DNA of 64,000 nt, taken from positions 216,177-280,176 of the forward strand of contig MNCI01004594.1 of assembly GCA_015680685.1 (NCBI GenBank). Direction: 5' to 3'. Source of the DNA: Gnetum montanum (Eukaryota > Streptophyta > Gnetopsida > Gnetales > Gnetaceae). Position numbers and translations under genes: made by a program. Of this stretch, positions 44,681-55,559 are shown one piece after another. The notes beneath the pieces are model-generated. The model saw nothing but the letters and a program-made list of their open reading frames with translations, ran no database searches and had not been told where the DNA came from. How positions within the stretch are numbered: the first letter of the stretch is position 1; the number at the start of each line of letters is the position of its first letter.

Positions 44681-46288
44681 TGTAGCGATCAAAAACTTTG
44701 ACGGCTGGAAAATGCCAAGGGGTCGTCAATTGGTGACAGCCTTGACCTCGTTTCCGCAGGAGGGTCATGCTAGATGGGATGGAAATGGGGTGCCCTAAAT
44801 GGTCTGGTCAATTAGACAGGGACTTATTTGATATCTATATAACCTTTTGCAACGTGTGATTTGAAAACGAAATTGATATCATGAAGTAATGCTTAAATGT
44901 AAAAGAAAATAGTGTAAAATGTAACAATAAGCAAGAGACAAAGTAAAATGTAGTTAGAAAAATGCACGGCTTTAGAGCTACAACTTTGCTCTATCAAGAT
45001 GGATACCATCGGTTGCACAGTTCTAGGAAGTGCAGAGATCTTGAGGGTAACCAAGATGTGTAGAGTGAGATGGCTATGTGCTTGAATGTGGACCCAGGTG
45101 TTAACAATGCAAAGTGCTACCAAGGTGGTAGGAAAGGGCATAATAGAATGCCAACTAAGAATGCTAACTGTTTACGATGTCGAAATAGGAACCTTACAAC
45201 GCTCGAGGTTACGGTGCTATCTTGCTTGCTTGCTAGCCAACAACATCATTAGCAGACTAAACTACTTAGAAAACAAGAACCAAAAGTGTGAAAAGTGAGC
45301 TCGAGTGTCAGAAGCCAAAAAGCCAAAGAGGCCAAAGAGAGAGGCAAAAATCTAGAAGAAAATCCCTTTTAGCATTTCTCATTGGTGTATTTATAGGACC
45401 AAGGGTGCATGAAATATGCAGTTTGGATGCCACATGCCTTGGGCCTATGCTGACGTGCCTGCATGACCATTGGGCAAGCATGCCACGTTGTAATTACAAA
45501 CTTGCCATGTCTTAATTATGATGTTAGAGCAATAATGTAATTAGGTGAGGTGCATTAATGTCACATAACTTCTCACTACATCTTACCATGCTTTGTAGCG
45601 TAGCACTTGGCGTAGCATAGCCTCTTGTCACACTGTGCTACGCTACCCAGCATAGCATAGCGTAACCATTAGTTTGAAGCAAAAAATCTACGTTGTGTCC
45701 CACTGCATGTGTTGGGAACCTTTGTAGTATTGTGACTACTGGTCGCAGGTTTGTTATGCCATGCTACACTATGTAGCATATCATAGCGTAGCAACTGTCC
45801 TTAGACACAAAATCATTGCCAATCTGCAAACTTTGTCTTTTGCACTATGAAGTTTGTGAGCTTGCTAATCCCACCCTTTGAGATGCCTTCTATCAAATTT
45901 CACAGAATTGCTACACCTCGCTACACCATGTAGCTTAGTGTAGCGTAGCAGTAAACATGACCTGATTTTGGCCAAGTTCGCCACTTTCTAATGGAAGGAG
46001 ACATTGCTGAAGGACTTGAAGTCGGGCGAGGGGGCTAACCATCCAGTCTTTTGCTACACTATGCTACACCACGTAGCATAGCATAGCATAGCACTATGCT
46101 TCTACAAACATCTTTTGAAGTTTGTTATGCTACACGACGTAGCGTAGTAAGACTTCTTGACTTAGAAAACTTGTTGAAGCGGACAGTCTAAAAATTAGAA
46201 CATCTGTCTCTTGAAGAACTATCGTAACACTGCACGAATTGCAAAGGCTTGGTGAAGCAGGCATGCCTTCGAATTTTTGGGTGTTTCA
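44681..46288 (-). repeat. 5' LTR of element E
   Basis: 1,608 bp; TGTAGC on the left and GTTTCA on the right of the plus strand, so TGAAAC...GCTACA in sense. U3 array of GTAGCATAGCGTAGC words at about 45595-46150; TATAAATA near 45396-45384. Followed outside by TCAGT. Confidence 0.93.
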
Positions 46289-46293
46289 TCAGT

Positions 46294-47310
46294 ATCCTAA
46301 GGTTATGATGTTGTTTGTTGAATGCCTTGTGCACTTCATTCCAACACAAGGCCACTAATCAATTATCATCCAACACATTTAAGTTGATTAATCTTTCTTG
46401 TTATGCCAGAAAACAAGATCTAGGTCAAGCCATTGAGAGTGTATGGAGTTCAAATTGAATTAGGAGCATTGGAAGTTCTCTTTATACCAACTTGTAGGTA
46501 GAGTAGTTAATATAGAGTTTCCATGTTGAGCGATAGGCCTAAAGGGCATCATTGATTTTGGTGCTCTAGTCCCTCCTATACTTGCTAATAGTTCTTCTTA
46601 GAATCTTTGTGATCTCTTTGTTAGTCATCTTTGCTTGACCATTGTCTTGGGGGTGATAGGGTGTTGTTAACTTATGTTCAACCCTCACATGTTGCATGAG
46701 TTTTTGAAAAGTAGCACCTATAAAATGGGTTCTATTATCAGAAATTAGTGCACATGGCACCTCAAGCCCACAACATTTTGTTGTACAAATCAAGCAGTAT
46801 TGGATGATGTAAAGTTAGTAACAGTTGCTATTTCTATCCATTTGGTATAGTAGTTAATGATGATGATTATATATACCTTCCCATTGAACATGGGTGTGAT
46901 GGGATCCATGACATCTATATCCCATATGTCAAAGGGTTCCATTGGTTGAATCCATTGTTGAGAACCATCCATACATGTGTCCATCCCACCATCTTATTGA
47001 TAATTCTCATAGGATCAAATAAATTGGTGGGCATCCTTGAAGATTATGGACCAATAGTATGCTACCATTAGTATTTTTATCATTGTGCATCTCCTAGCAT
47101 AGTGGCCCCTATAAGGACCCTCATGAGCATTTTGGAAAATGCAAAATTGATCTACATTAGGTACATGCCAACGAACAAGGCCATCAATGCACACCTTGTA
47201 AAGATGTCCATTGATTTCCATGAAGTGCTTAGCCCAAGGAAGAAATTGTTGTTTCTTCCTATGGTCATAATCATGTGGCATCTCCTAAGTGACAAGATAA
47301 GTTAGGATGC
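46294..47310 (-). pseudogene. pol: Integrase of element B, N-terminal and core part
   Basis: Reads from 47281: WAKHFMEINGHLYKVCIDG, then NAHEGPYRGHYARR (His pair kept; the following Cys pair is changed to Tyr, ENYQ). Core: DIWDIDVMDPITP near 46945 with the first Asp kept, a decayed second motif near 46740, then THFIGATF and DNGQAKMTNKEI near 46640, where the catalytic Glu is Lys. It runs to the E insertion and ends at 28171-27881. Confidence 0.85.
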
Positions 47311-48554
47311 CATCATATCATTTTTTTAGTGGGCACTTGTTCATTTATTGCTCTAGCAAAGAGGAGTTGATTAGGAAATTGATTAGAGAATAGGCTCTCC
47401 TCCTCTTTGCTATCCCATTGTAACTGAGACAAGTGATTAGTGTTCATCTTCTCAATCTCCTTTTGATCTACCATTGTAAGATCAAATTCCTATAAGATCC
47501 CCAGCCACTATATAACATAGGGGCTTGCCATTGGCTTATTCATAAGGAAGTAGATGACACTATGATTAGTGTGCACAAACACTTTATACCCAAGCACATA
47601 GTGCCTAAAGTTTTATAGAGCATACACCACCACCATCAATTCTTTCTCTATGATGGTATAATTCAATCATGCACCCATAATGCTTCAACTTGTGTAGTGG
47701 GTGTAATATGGATGTTTCTTATCATCCAACTACATAAGCATGACTCCCAAGGCATAATTAGATGCATCTATTATTGTATGAAATGGTTTGAACCAGTCAA
47801 CTGCTCATAGAATTGGAGTCTCTATGAGCTTCTTCTTGAGGCTTTGGAATTCATTTTTGCATTATTTAGTTCAAATGAAGGAAGCATCTTTCTTTGTTAA
47901 CTCGACCAATGGTTTTGCAATCTTAAAGAAATTCTCTATAAATCACCAGTGGTAGCTAATCTATCTATGGAATGACTGAACATCTTTTACAGTTTATGAT
48001 TGATTGGTGATTCCTTTGATGATCCTTATCTTTTCAAGGTTTACCTTGATCCATTCTTGCAAAATTCTATGTCCGACCATGAGATGGCTCTTTTGTCAAT
48101 TAAGTCATAGGTTTGTTTCCATACATCTTTTAAGTACTTGCTCAAGGTGGTCCAAGCCTTGCTCAAATGTAGCATCATAAGTGGTGAAGTCATCCATAAA
48201 GACTATCACTCCACTACCTATTTGCTACTAAAAGATTCTTAATACTAGCTATTGGAAAGTGGTAGGAGCATTGCATAGACTAAAAGGCATGTTGTGATAT
48301 GCAAAGGTTCCCTAGGGACTTATGAATGTTACTTTAGCTTGGTCTTTTGGTGTAATTTGGATTTGGTTATAGCCACTATAAGCATCCAAAAAACTATAAT
48401 AGTAATGCCTAGATATGGTGTCTAATACCTAATCAATGAATGACAATAGAAAATTATCTTTTAATTTTGCCATGTTTAATAGCCTAAATTTGATACAAAC
48501 CCATCATTTTTCACCTCTCTTTGGCACTATCATGAGTGGACTAACCCACTCACT
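47311..48554 (-). pseudogene. pol: Reverse transcriptase and RNase H of element B, degenerate
   Basis: RT begins abruptly near 48554 after the gag tail. SEWVSPLMIVPKRG is near 48545-48500, FLDAYSGYNQI near 48390, FMDDF near 48205-48190. RNase H has DASNYALGVML near 47775-47740 and HTNHSVIYFLMNKP near 47580-47535, ending NTNHLSQLQWDSKEEE near 47435. Many stops. It is collinear with C 10880-12060. The 1.3 kb that holds protease in C is missing at the gag-RT junction. Confidence 0.85.
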
Positions 48555-48559
48555 ATCTA

Positions 48560-50793
48560 TAATGGGGTAGATGATCCTTGCATAGATGGAGTAGGTGGTA
48601 TTTGTGTTGAGGGTGGAGGAACAAGTGCAAGAATAGGAGGAGGATAAGCATAAAATGTGCTATCCCTTCTAGAATGTGGAGAATAAGTCTTGTAGTATTT
48701 AGGAGGGTAGTAGTGATGTTGGAAAGAAGAAACATGACTAGAAGAGTCACATGGAGACAAGGGTTTTTAAACGTAATACCCATATGGATTTGGCTGCCTA
48801 TAAGGGTACTACTACCTTGGTAGTAGCATTCCCTATGATTGTGGTTGGTGGCACTGTTGACATTACTCATATGGTTGCAGTGCAGTTCCACTTGGATAAT
48901 ATTGTTATTACTAATGGAATTTTCTAGGATTACATTAAGGATAAGAAAATATTCCAAGTGTTTATCCTTTTGCTAATCATGGATTTAGAGCATACATCTT
49001 AAACTCTTCTAAGTGTGACAAGATGGGAAAACATCCCTTAGAATGTTCATATTGGTAGATGTCACAGCCACCACCATCATCTGATTCAATTTCTACAATG
49101 CCCTCTACTATAGCTATCTTGCCTTTACCTCTTTGGTAGGAATGTTCAACTTCTTTCCATCTCCTATGGTCGTGATCACTACTCTACTATCTTAATTCTT
49201 TGTTGATTTTTAGAGTAGTTTGGAATTTTTCATGCAATGAATCCTACATTTTATCTACCTTGGCAAAAATTTCAAACATAGGTTTTTGAATAAGGCCTTT
49301 TTATTCATCACATCATCAAGTGGTGATTCCTCCTCACTATCACAAAATTGGACCTCCCTTTTTTGATGGAAGGATTCATGTTGTATTCTTCAGCACTTTC
49401 TTGTTTTCTTAACTCTCCTTCTTCTTTTGCTACCTACTCAATTAGCCTTTGAATGTAATGGGCTTTGAGTTCTGATAGTCTCCCTTGGGCATAAACCCTA
49501 AGAGTTCTTCTTGTTTTTGATCTATATCTATCTATGATATGGCAAAGTTATTCTTGGTAAGAATAATTATGACCAAGGCATTGGTGTATGAGAGAATAGT
49601 ATCTGCCCATGGCAATGTCCAAGGCTTCATGGTTTTCTTACTTTCATCCTTGGATCTACCTTCTCAAATTAGAAACTATGGAATATGTTTGATACTTGTC
49701 ATTAAATAAATCTAGTATTGTACTTCACCTTCAAATGGATTCTAGCTTCAAGGACTGGTACCAACTTTATACTTCCTTGATAAGTTTCTTGGAAAATAGA
49801 TTTAATTTCTACCAATCATTTTCAATATTTTGTAGGACACAAGCATCATGAAAAGCTTGAAGATATGTTTGTGGATCAAAGTTATATCCCCCTTCAATCT
49901 AGGAATATTGTTCATATGAAGTCATCTAATCTGACTATCTTTCACATGCTTAGTTGAAATTGTTATGGCCTTTGCAATATTTAGCACGCTTTGAGTTGCC
50001 AAAAAAGGCTCATCATCATCATTATTTTGATGACATCAATGATGTTCTTTGCTACCCCTTCGTTCATGGTGGATCCAACAATCATCATTGTTATCTCACT
50101 ATTTTCCTTCATCACGATTATTCTTTCTATGGTATTTGTCAATAACAAAAGAGAAAGCAAAAGATGCAGATGAAGAGGATGAAGAGAGAGGAGGAATGCC
50201 ACCATCATGGTATCTACCAACTACTCTAAAATTCTCATGGCCATGTTCATTAATTTTCTTGTCATCCTGATGCTTGTCTGAGCCCATGCCTTGACTTCCA
50301 TTTTTCCCTAAACCTAGATTGTTGATAGTGGACTATAGATTCATGGCTACACCCCCATCATCAATAATAAGGGGTCGATAATCTTCATGTTGAGAGTCCT
50401 CAGAGGAAGGATCTTCATTGTTGTTTTGGTTGAGTAGGAAAGCAATTGGTGAACCTTTTCCCCTTCATAATGTCATGGTCCTTCTCCTAGTGTTGATCTC
50501 ACATGCACTATGTTTTAGTGGGATGGTAGTCCTAGTAGTCATAATCATGCACAATGTGCTCCTCTTGAAGATCCTAGATGCCCAACCTCCTAAATGTTTG
50601 GAGTAACATCCTAGGCACAGATCGATTGGGAGGCATTAAAATGTTGCTCTCCATATCTTGCCATTATAGTTTTCATCCAAAAGTAGGATGAAGGTGATGT
50701 CAAATACATACTCATATGGATGAGTGTACACCACCTTACATTCTTGAGGGATTGGTGGTTTAGTATCATCATGCTTCTGAGAAGAAGATATTT
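48560..50793 (-). pseudogene. gag: Gag of element B, degenerate, start codon lost
   Basis: Aligned with A from the first residues (SSSQKHDD...), but the start codon is ATA, one G-to-A change from ATG. The His/Arg/Ser part is near 50290-50000, the gag core near 49960-49500, the Cys/His cluster near 49080-49040 (GCDIYQYEHSKGC: second Cys is Tyr) and the Pro/Tyr-rich tail near 48960-48560. Stops and frame changes are dense. Confidence 0.82.
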
Positions 50794-50927
50794 TGCAATA
50801 CAAATAAGATATCAATGTGCTTATTTGATTATATTTATTGTGAGAATGATTTTTACCTTAGGGTTTATCCAACGATGTTAATGATGTTTACTAAACCTAG
50901 ATAACACATGTTTCAAATAGAAAATGT

Positions 50928-50945
50928 GCCTAGAAATTATGCTAA
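50928..50945 (-). other. Primer-binding site of element B, strongly decayed
   Basis: The plus strand GCCTAGAAATTATGCTAA sits where A has the tRNA-Asp 3' end CCCCGGCAACGGCGCCAA. Nine of 18 positions differ, six of them C-to-T or G-to-A. Confidence 0.7.
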
Positions 50946-51875
50946 TGATGAGCGGTGAGTACCCCTACACTCAACCATACTAATCACCAAGCATTCATGT
51001 GCGAGCTGATTGAATTCTATCAACTCTATTTCTTCTGGTACACTAGCCTCTAGGAAGTGAACTTGCCATAATAGTCATTTGTTATCTTCCCAATTACACT
51101 TGTGATGTGCAAAGGTATGGTTAAGTGTAATTGAGGTATATGATTTTTATTATTTTATGTTTTATGTTCCAGGTTCTTTAAAATAGGAAATGAAGTAATT
51201 TAATAGCTAATGTAGTTTAACTAATTAATTAATCTCTAACTAATCCTAACATATGTATCTAGTTCCACTTTCTGTACACATCATGAATGCATATAACATA
51301 GCTAGGATACCAAGTGTTAAGCATTGCCGGGATTACCAAGTGTTGTATGTTATGCTTGAAGCAGTCATACTTATGTGTTTAATCTATTTAGCTTAAATAC
51401 TTAATTAATCAATTGAAGTCTAGCTTAGCTTAATTAATTACATAATTAATGAAAATAGTAAATGCAGAAATAAATCATTAATCTATTCCAAGTGCTACAA
51501 TGTTTGATCAAAAGGCTCATATTTATTGTCATTCACATTGGTATGCTCAAGTACATTAGTGCTTGAATAAAGATCTGTATACTTTTTAAATCCTACTGCA
51601 GGTACTTAGAGAAATATTCTAACTCTCAAATGACAAAACTACAAGAGCTTTGTTACAACTATGATTTGACCTCTCCTAAACATGGCTGGTGAACATGTAT
51701 TTATAGACTTTATTGTGAAGCTATGTCGATGAGGCCACATAAACACAACAAATGCTACATTAATGCTACCTCATCGATGGGGCAACACAATGTAGATAGG
51801 GCTACATCAACGAGGTCTCTTCAATGAGGCCACATCAACGAGGGCCCATCGAAGCAACACTTTGGTGCTTCATCA
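50946..51875 (-). repeat. 5' LTR of element B
   Basis: 930 bp, TGATGAG at the left, TTCATCA at the right. Collinear with 4471-5401. TATA box on the minus strand near 51706-51699. Its first part resembles the U5 end of A, C and F. Confidence 0.9.
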
Positions 51876-52398
51876 ATTGATGAATAACTCCATCACATGA
51901 AAATCCATTATTATGCTATACATTATAGTCTAAGTGGTTTCCAAATGATGATAGAAAATTAAGTTGCAGAGCCAAAAATCCTAAATAAAATAAAGGGAAA
52001 ATACCTAGTTCAAGTGCTCAGTAGCATTTGATAAAACATTGGCAAAGTAAGACTATAATTTCAACACAAAATTAACAAGATTCTTGTTAAATGATATTGT
52101 CTAAAAATTCATCAATATTCTAACAAAATCCTTATCATAGAAGAAATTATGTCAACACAAAGTGAAACAACAAACAAATGAACATTCAAAATTTTTAGAA
52201 GAACATAAGCTTGATAACTATCCAAAGGAGCTAATCTATACGAATTAGTATTCCAAAGAAATTAATCATGCCAAACCTATAGGCATAAGTACTTTAACAT
52301 ATTGAAAAAATGCCCTAAGGTAAAGACTACCAAATATTGGAAAACTGGAGGCTAAAGAATCCTAAATAAAGGATATCCATCACAGCATTTTTCCATAG
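51876..52398. other. Spacer between elements B and F
   Basis: 523 AT-rich bases. No ORF, LTR end or primer site seen. It may be old host or repeat sequence. Confidence 0.5.
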
Positions 52399-53280
52399 TG
52401 ATGAGTGGCAGGTACCCCCTATATCCAACCAAATGAATCATAAGCATTCACACATGATCTAGGTGAGTTCCATGGATGGGACTAGTTGTGCATCTAGATT
52501 ATTAAGCATTTATCATAGTTCACTATCTTCCCACTTGGACTAGTGGTAGCTTTGTCATGTATGGTTTAGTCCAAAGTGAGGTATATGATTGTTTATGTTG
52601 TTTTGGGCTTATGCTACTCCCAACGATAGTAGAGAAATTAATTATTTAATCTAATTAACAACATAAACATAAATTATAAAGTAGGGTATGGGAAATAAGT
52701 GTTTGTTCCCTACCGTACACATCTTGAACCCATGTATCCACTACAGGATTAGCAAGCATTATGCTACTAGGTGAACCAAGTAATAACATTGCTAGGATTA
52801 CCAAGTGAATATGTGTTTACACTCAAAATTGGTCGTGCTCATTTTTTCATTTCATTAATATGCATGGAAACAGAAATATCAAAGTCAAAGTACATGGAAT
52901 ATCAATTGCATTTAAAGTAAATCTAATCTAAGTCAAAGTGCTACAATGAATAAGAATCAATATCGATCTTATTACCATTCATGGAATGTGTCTAGACACA
53001 TTGCCACTTGAATAAGACACCAAAGAACTGACTCAAATCCACATTGTGGGCACTCATTGACTATTTCCTAAAATCATGAAATGAAACTACAAGATTTCAA
53101 CTACTCCATTGATAAAAGAATGATAATACATGATGAGAGCATGCATATTTATAGGAAAAAATAAACACTACATAGATGGGTATGCATTAATGCATCATTA
53201 CATGTGTTAACAGGTACAAGTTGACAAGGCTACATCATTGTGGTTGCATTAAGGCATCTCTATTAACTAATGGTTCATCA
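52399..53280 (-). repeat. 3' LTR of element F
   Basis: 882 bp, TGATGAG...TTCATCA. Collinear with 58347-59309. TATA near 53154-53146 on the minus strand. Next base inward begins TACCTCCACA, sense TGTGGAGGTA, the polypurine tract as in B and C. Confidence 0.87.
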
Positions 53281-55500
53281 TACCTCCACAACTAAGTAAA
53301 AACTCATCCTCGAGTTAATAGGATAGGACCAAGCTTCCTTTACAAAAAAATTGGGAAAGTATGGGATTATTGACTAATGCTAATTACTGACTGACTTTGA
53401 GTGCCACATTATAAAATTTTATTCAAGTGGATGCATAAAAAATGACAATGTGACAAAAAGACTGGACATACATTGAAGATTACAAAATTTGCAGAGGTAT
53501 TAAATAATCCATTGAAGACAATTCTTCTTGCTATCTTTAGCAATGGTAGACTTCCAACCTTGATTATTATGTTGATGCTTCTCTATTTATGTAGAACATT
53601 CATGAAGAATGGATTGAAATTTCTTCTCATCATCCCATAGATCGAGCAATCATGCCATATTTGAGTTATTATCTTGTATGTGCTATGCTATGATTTATGT
53701 ATGGGCATATCCTTTGTTTTCCCTCTCTAGGCTTTGTTTTTGTGCCTTGCAAAAGACTTTCTTCCTTAGGTGTTCTTTTTAGCATCACCTACATTCACCA
53801 AACAATCAACATTATTTTTGGTAAATTTTCCTTAATAATTAACCTTTTTTGAATCCCTTGGTTTTTGTTTAAGCACAAGGTGATGACAACGTAGAATGCC
53901 CAAGGCTATGAGGTAATTAAAATCATCAAGATGTTCACATTATTTTTATCTATTACTATTAGTTACCATGATGTTCAAAAGTTTCAAAATAGACATCCCT
54001 AGCCCCCATGACTAATAAGCATAACTTTGGAAGTGTGTAAGTTTCAAACAATGAAAATCCAAGGTCTAATGCAGAAGATGGCTAAGAAATGTTTTACAAG
54101 TCGAAGGATTTTGAGATAGAAAAGTTGGAAAAATAAATTAAAATTTTTGAGAAGTGATGCCAAAAGAATTCATAAATTCAAAGAACCCATTAGTGATGTT
54201 TTGTAAGATGTAAAGGTTAGTTCAAAGCCATGGCCAACAAAAGATATGTAAGTGGATCCTCCTCAAAGCAAGCTCCTACCATAATGCCCTTGCATAACTA
54301 CTTCTATAGATCTCCATGGACACCTTAGAAGTTAAATGTAGATCATAACTTTGTTTCAAACAACACACAACTTCCTTGGATGGGGTTTTGCACTATACTA
54401 TAGAAAACCATTGCACGCATAATCACATGCAATAGTGAGGTGAATAATGGGATGAAAAGGGATTGCAAAGATCAGGTTGCAAGGTGCTTTACCATGTCCA
54501 CAATAGGTTCTTGTGTCAAATGTGATTAAAATTATTTGCATACCTATTTTCCCAAGTTCTAGACCAAGTCCATATCACTAATAGTGACCTTGCATTGATG
54601 TGTTCCTTCCTACCAACCATCATGAGTCCACAACCACCACAAAGAACAATCATTAGTCCAAAGAGAGAAGAAAATGGAAGAAGGAAGGAAGGGCCTTAGT
54701 TAGAGGGGCATCTTCAAGCATGGGTAACATGTCTTTCAAGCCCCATAACCAGTGCTTGTAGCACATTATTATGTCTAAGGGATGTGCTTTGAATTTCCAT
54801 TGTTGTTTTTTTGTTTTTATTATTTTTTTGAATTTCAAATATTTTTTGAAATGGATACCTCACCATGCAAAGACATAGCTTCCTTTCTATTGGTCAATAG
54901 AGGAGTGATGATGTGTTCCAAGATGATTCATAAACCACATGAAGAAAGTCAAGAAGAGAATCCAATAAGTCCCCTTAAGGTCCCACCCTTTGCCATTCCC
55001 ACTTGGTAATTTCCTTTTTTTTTCTTGAAGCTACAATGATCATTGATTGATTTTAGTTTCATGAAAGAAAAACCAAATTTCTTTCATGAAAAAAGACATT
55101 TTTATTTAGATAATTAGAGGGATGGATGAGGTGGTCTCACTACTTCACACAATTACTTACCTAATAATCTTAATAGCATAACACAAAAAACCAACATATA
55201 GCATTGACTTCTACATCATGACTTGGCAATATTATTAATGGGAACATAAAAGAAAATTATAAAATATAAAGAAAATGACTTAAGTAAAGAGAAAAATATA
55301 AAGAAAAGAAACATATTAAGAAATGGAAAACATATGAAGAATAAGAAAATTTTGAAAGAAATAGGAAAATGATAAAAAATTTTAAAAGAAAAAAGGGTGA
55401 AAAACTTATTAGTTCTTGAAATAGGATGGAGTATCTCCCTCATGACTAATCTTATCATCAAAAATTTAGGGTATGGACTGCACAATCCCCTAGTTATACA
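53281..55500 (-). other. 3' noncoding region of element F
   Basis: Matches C and B 3' regions: CCCCCATGACTAAT near 53990, the GCTTGTAGC stretch near 54745, and CTCCCTCATGACTAAT (the integrase-end motif) near 55435. Only about 0.65 kb lies between 53281 and the middle motif, so the long extra reading frame of B is absent. No gene seen. Confidence 0.7.
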
Positions 55501-55559
55501 CCACTAATTTCCCATCTATCACCATTAATAATCTAATTAATCATGTGGTAGCACATCTA

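Larger units (their letters stand above)
28177..46288 (-). mobile_element. Element E: 18.1-kb Tat/Ogre-like LTR retrotransposon with antisense gene
   Basis: A minus-strand element nested in B's integrase, bounded by a perfect target duplication TCAGT (28172-28176 and 46289-46293). In sense order: 5' LTR 46288-44681, primer site 44673-44655, a leader with a tandem duplication, gag 44216, protease about 41030-40800, a 5.8-kb spacer carrying an antisense gene, RT, RNase H, a second (archaeal-type) RNase H, integrase to about 31260, a 3' repeat region, polypurine tract 29815-29802 and 3' LTR 29801-28177. The dual RNase H is the hallmark of the Tat clade. Pro and RT lie apart as in Ogre. All ORFs carry stops or catalytic changes. 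Confidence 0.93.
4471..51875 (-). mobile_element. Element B: old Athila-like retrotransposon split by three nested insertions
   Basis: B is a minus-strand element whose pieces are 4471-6148, 16135-17808, 25921-28171 and 46294-51875; together they make about 11.2 kb. Its LTRs (4471-5401 and 50946-51875) are almost equal in length. In sense order it has 5' LTR, decayed primer site, gag, RT, RNase H and integrase (interrupted by E), a 3' noncoding stretch (interrupted by D), a long extra reading frame (interrupted by C) and the 3' LTR. The protease segment is missing. All reading frames have many stops. Possible target duplication: ACTAA left, ATTGA right, matching only 3 of 5 bases. Contiguity is supported by integrase resuming across E and by exact TSDs of D and E. 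Confidence 0.85.

Noticed and set aside
55216-55485. Phe/Ile-rich membrane-like protein on the minus strand
   Set aside because: Reading of an A-rich stretch in F's 3' noncoding region; not present in B or C at the same place.
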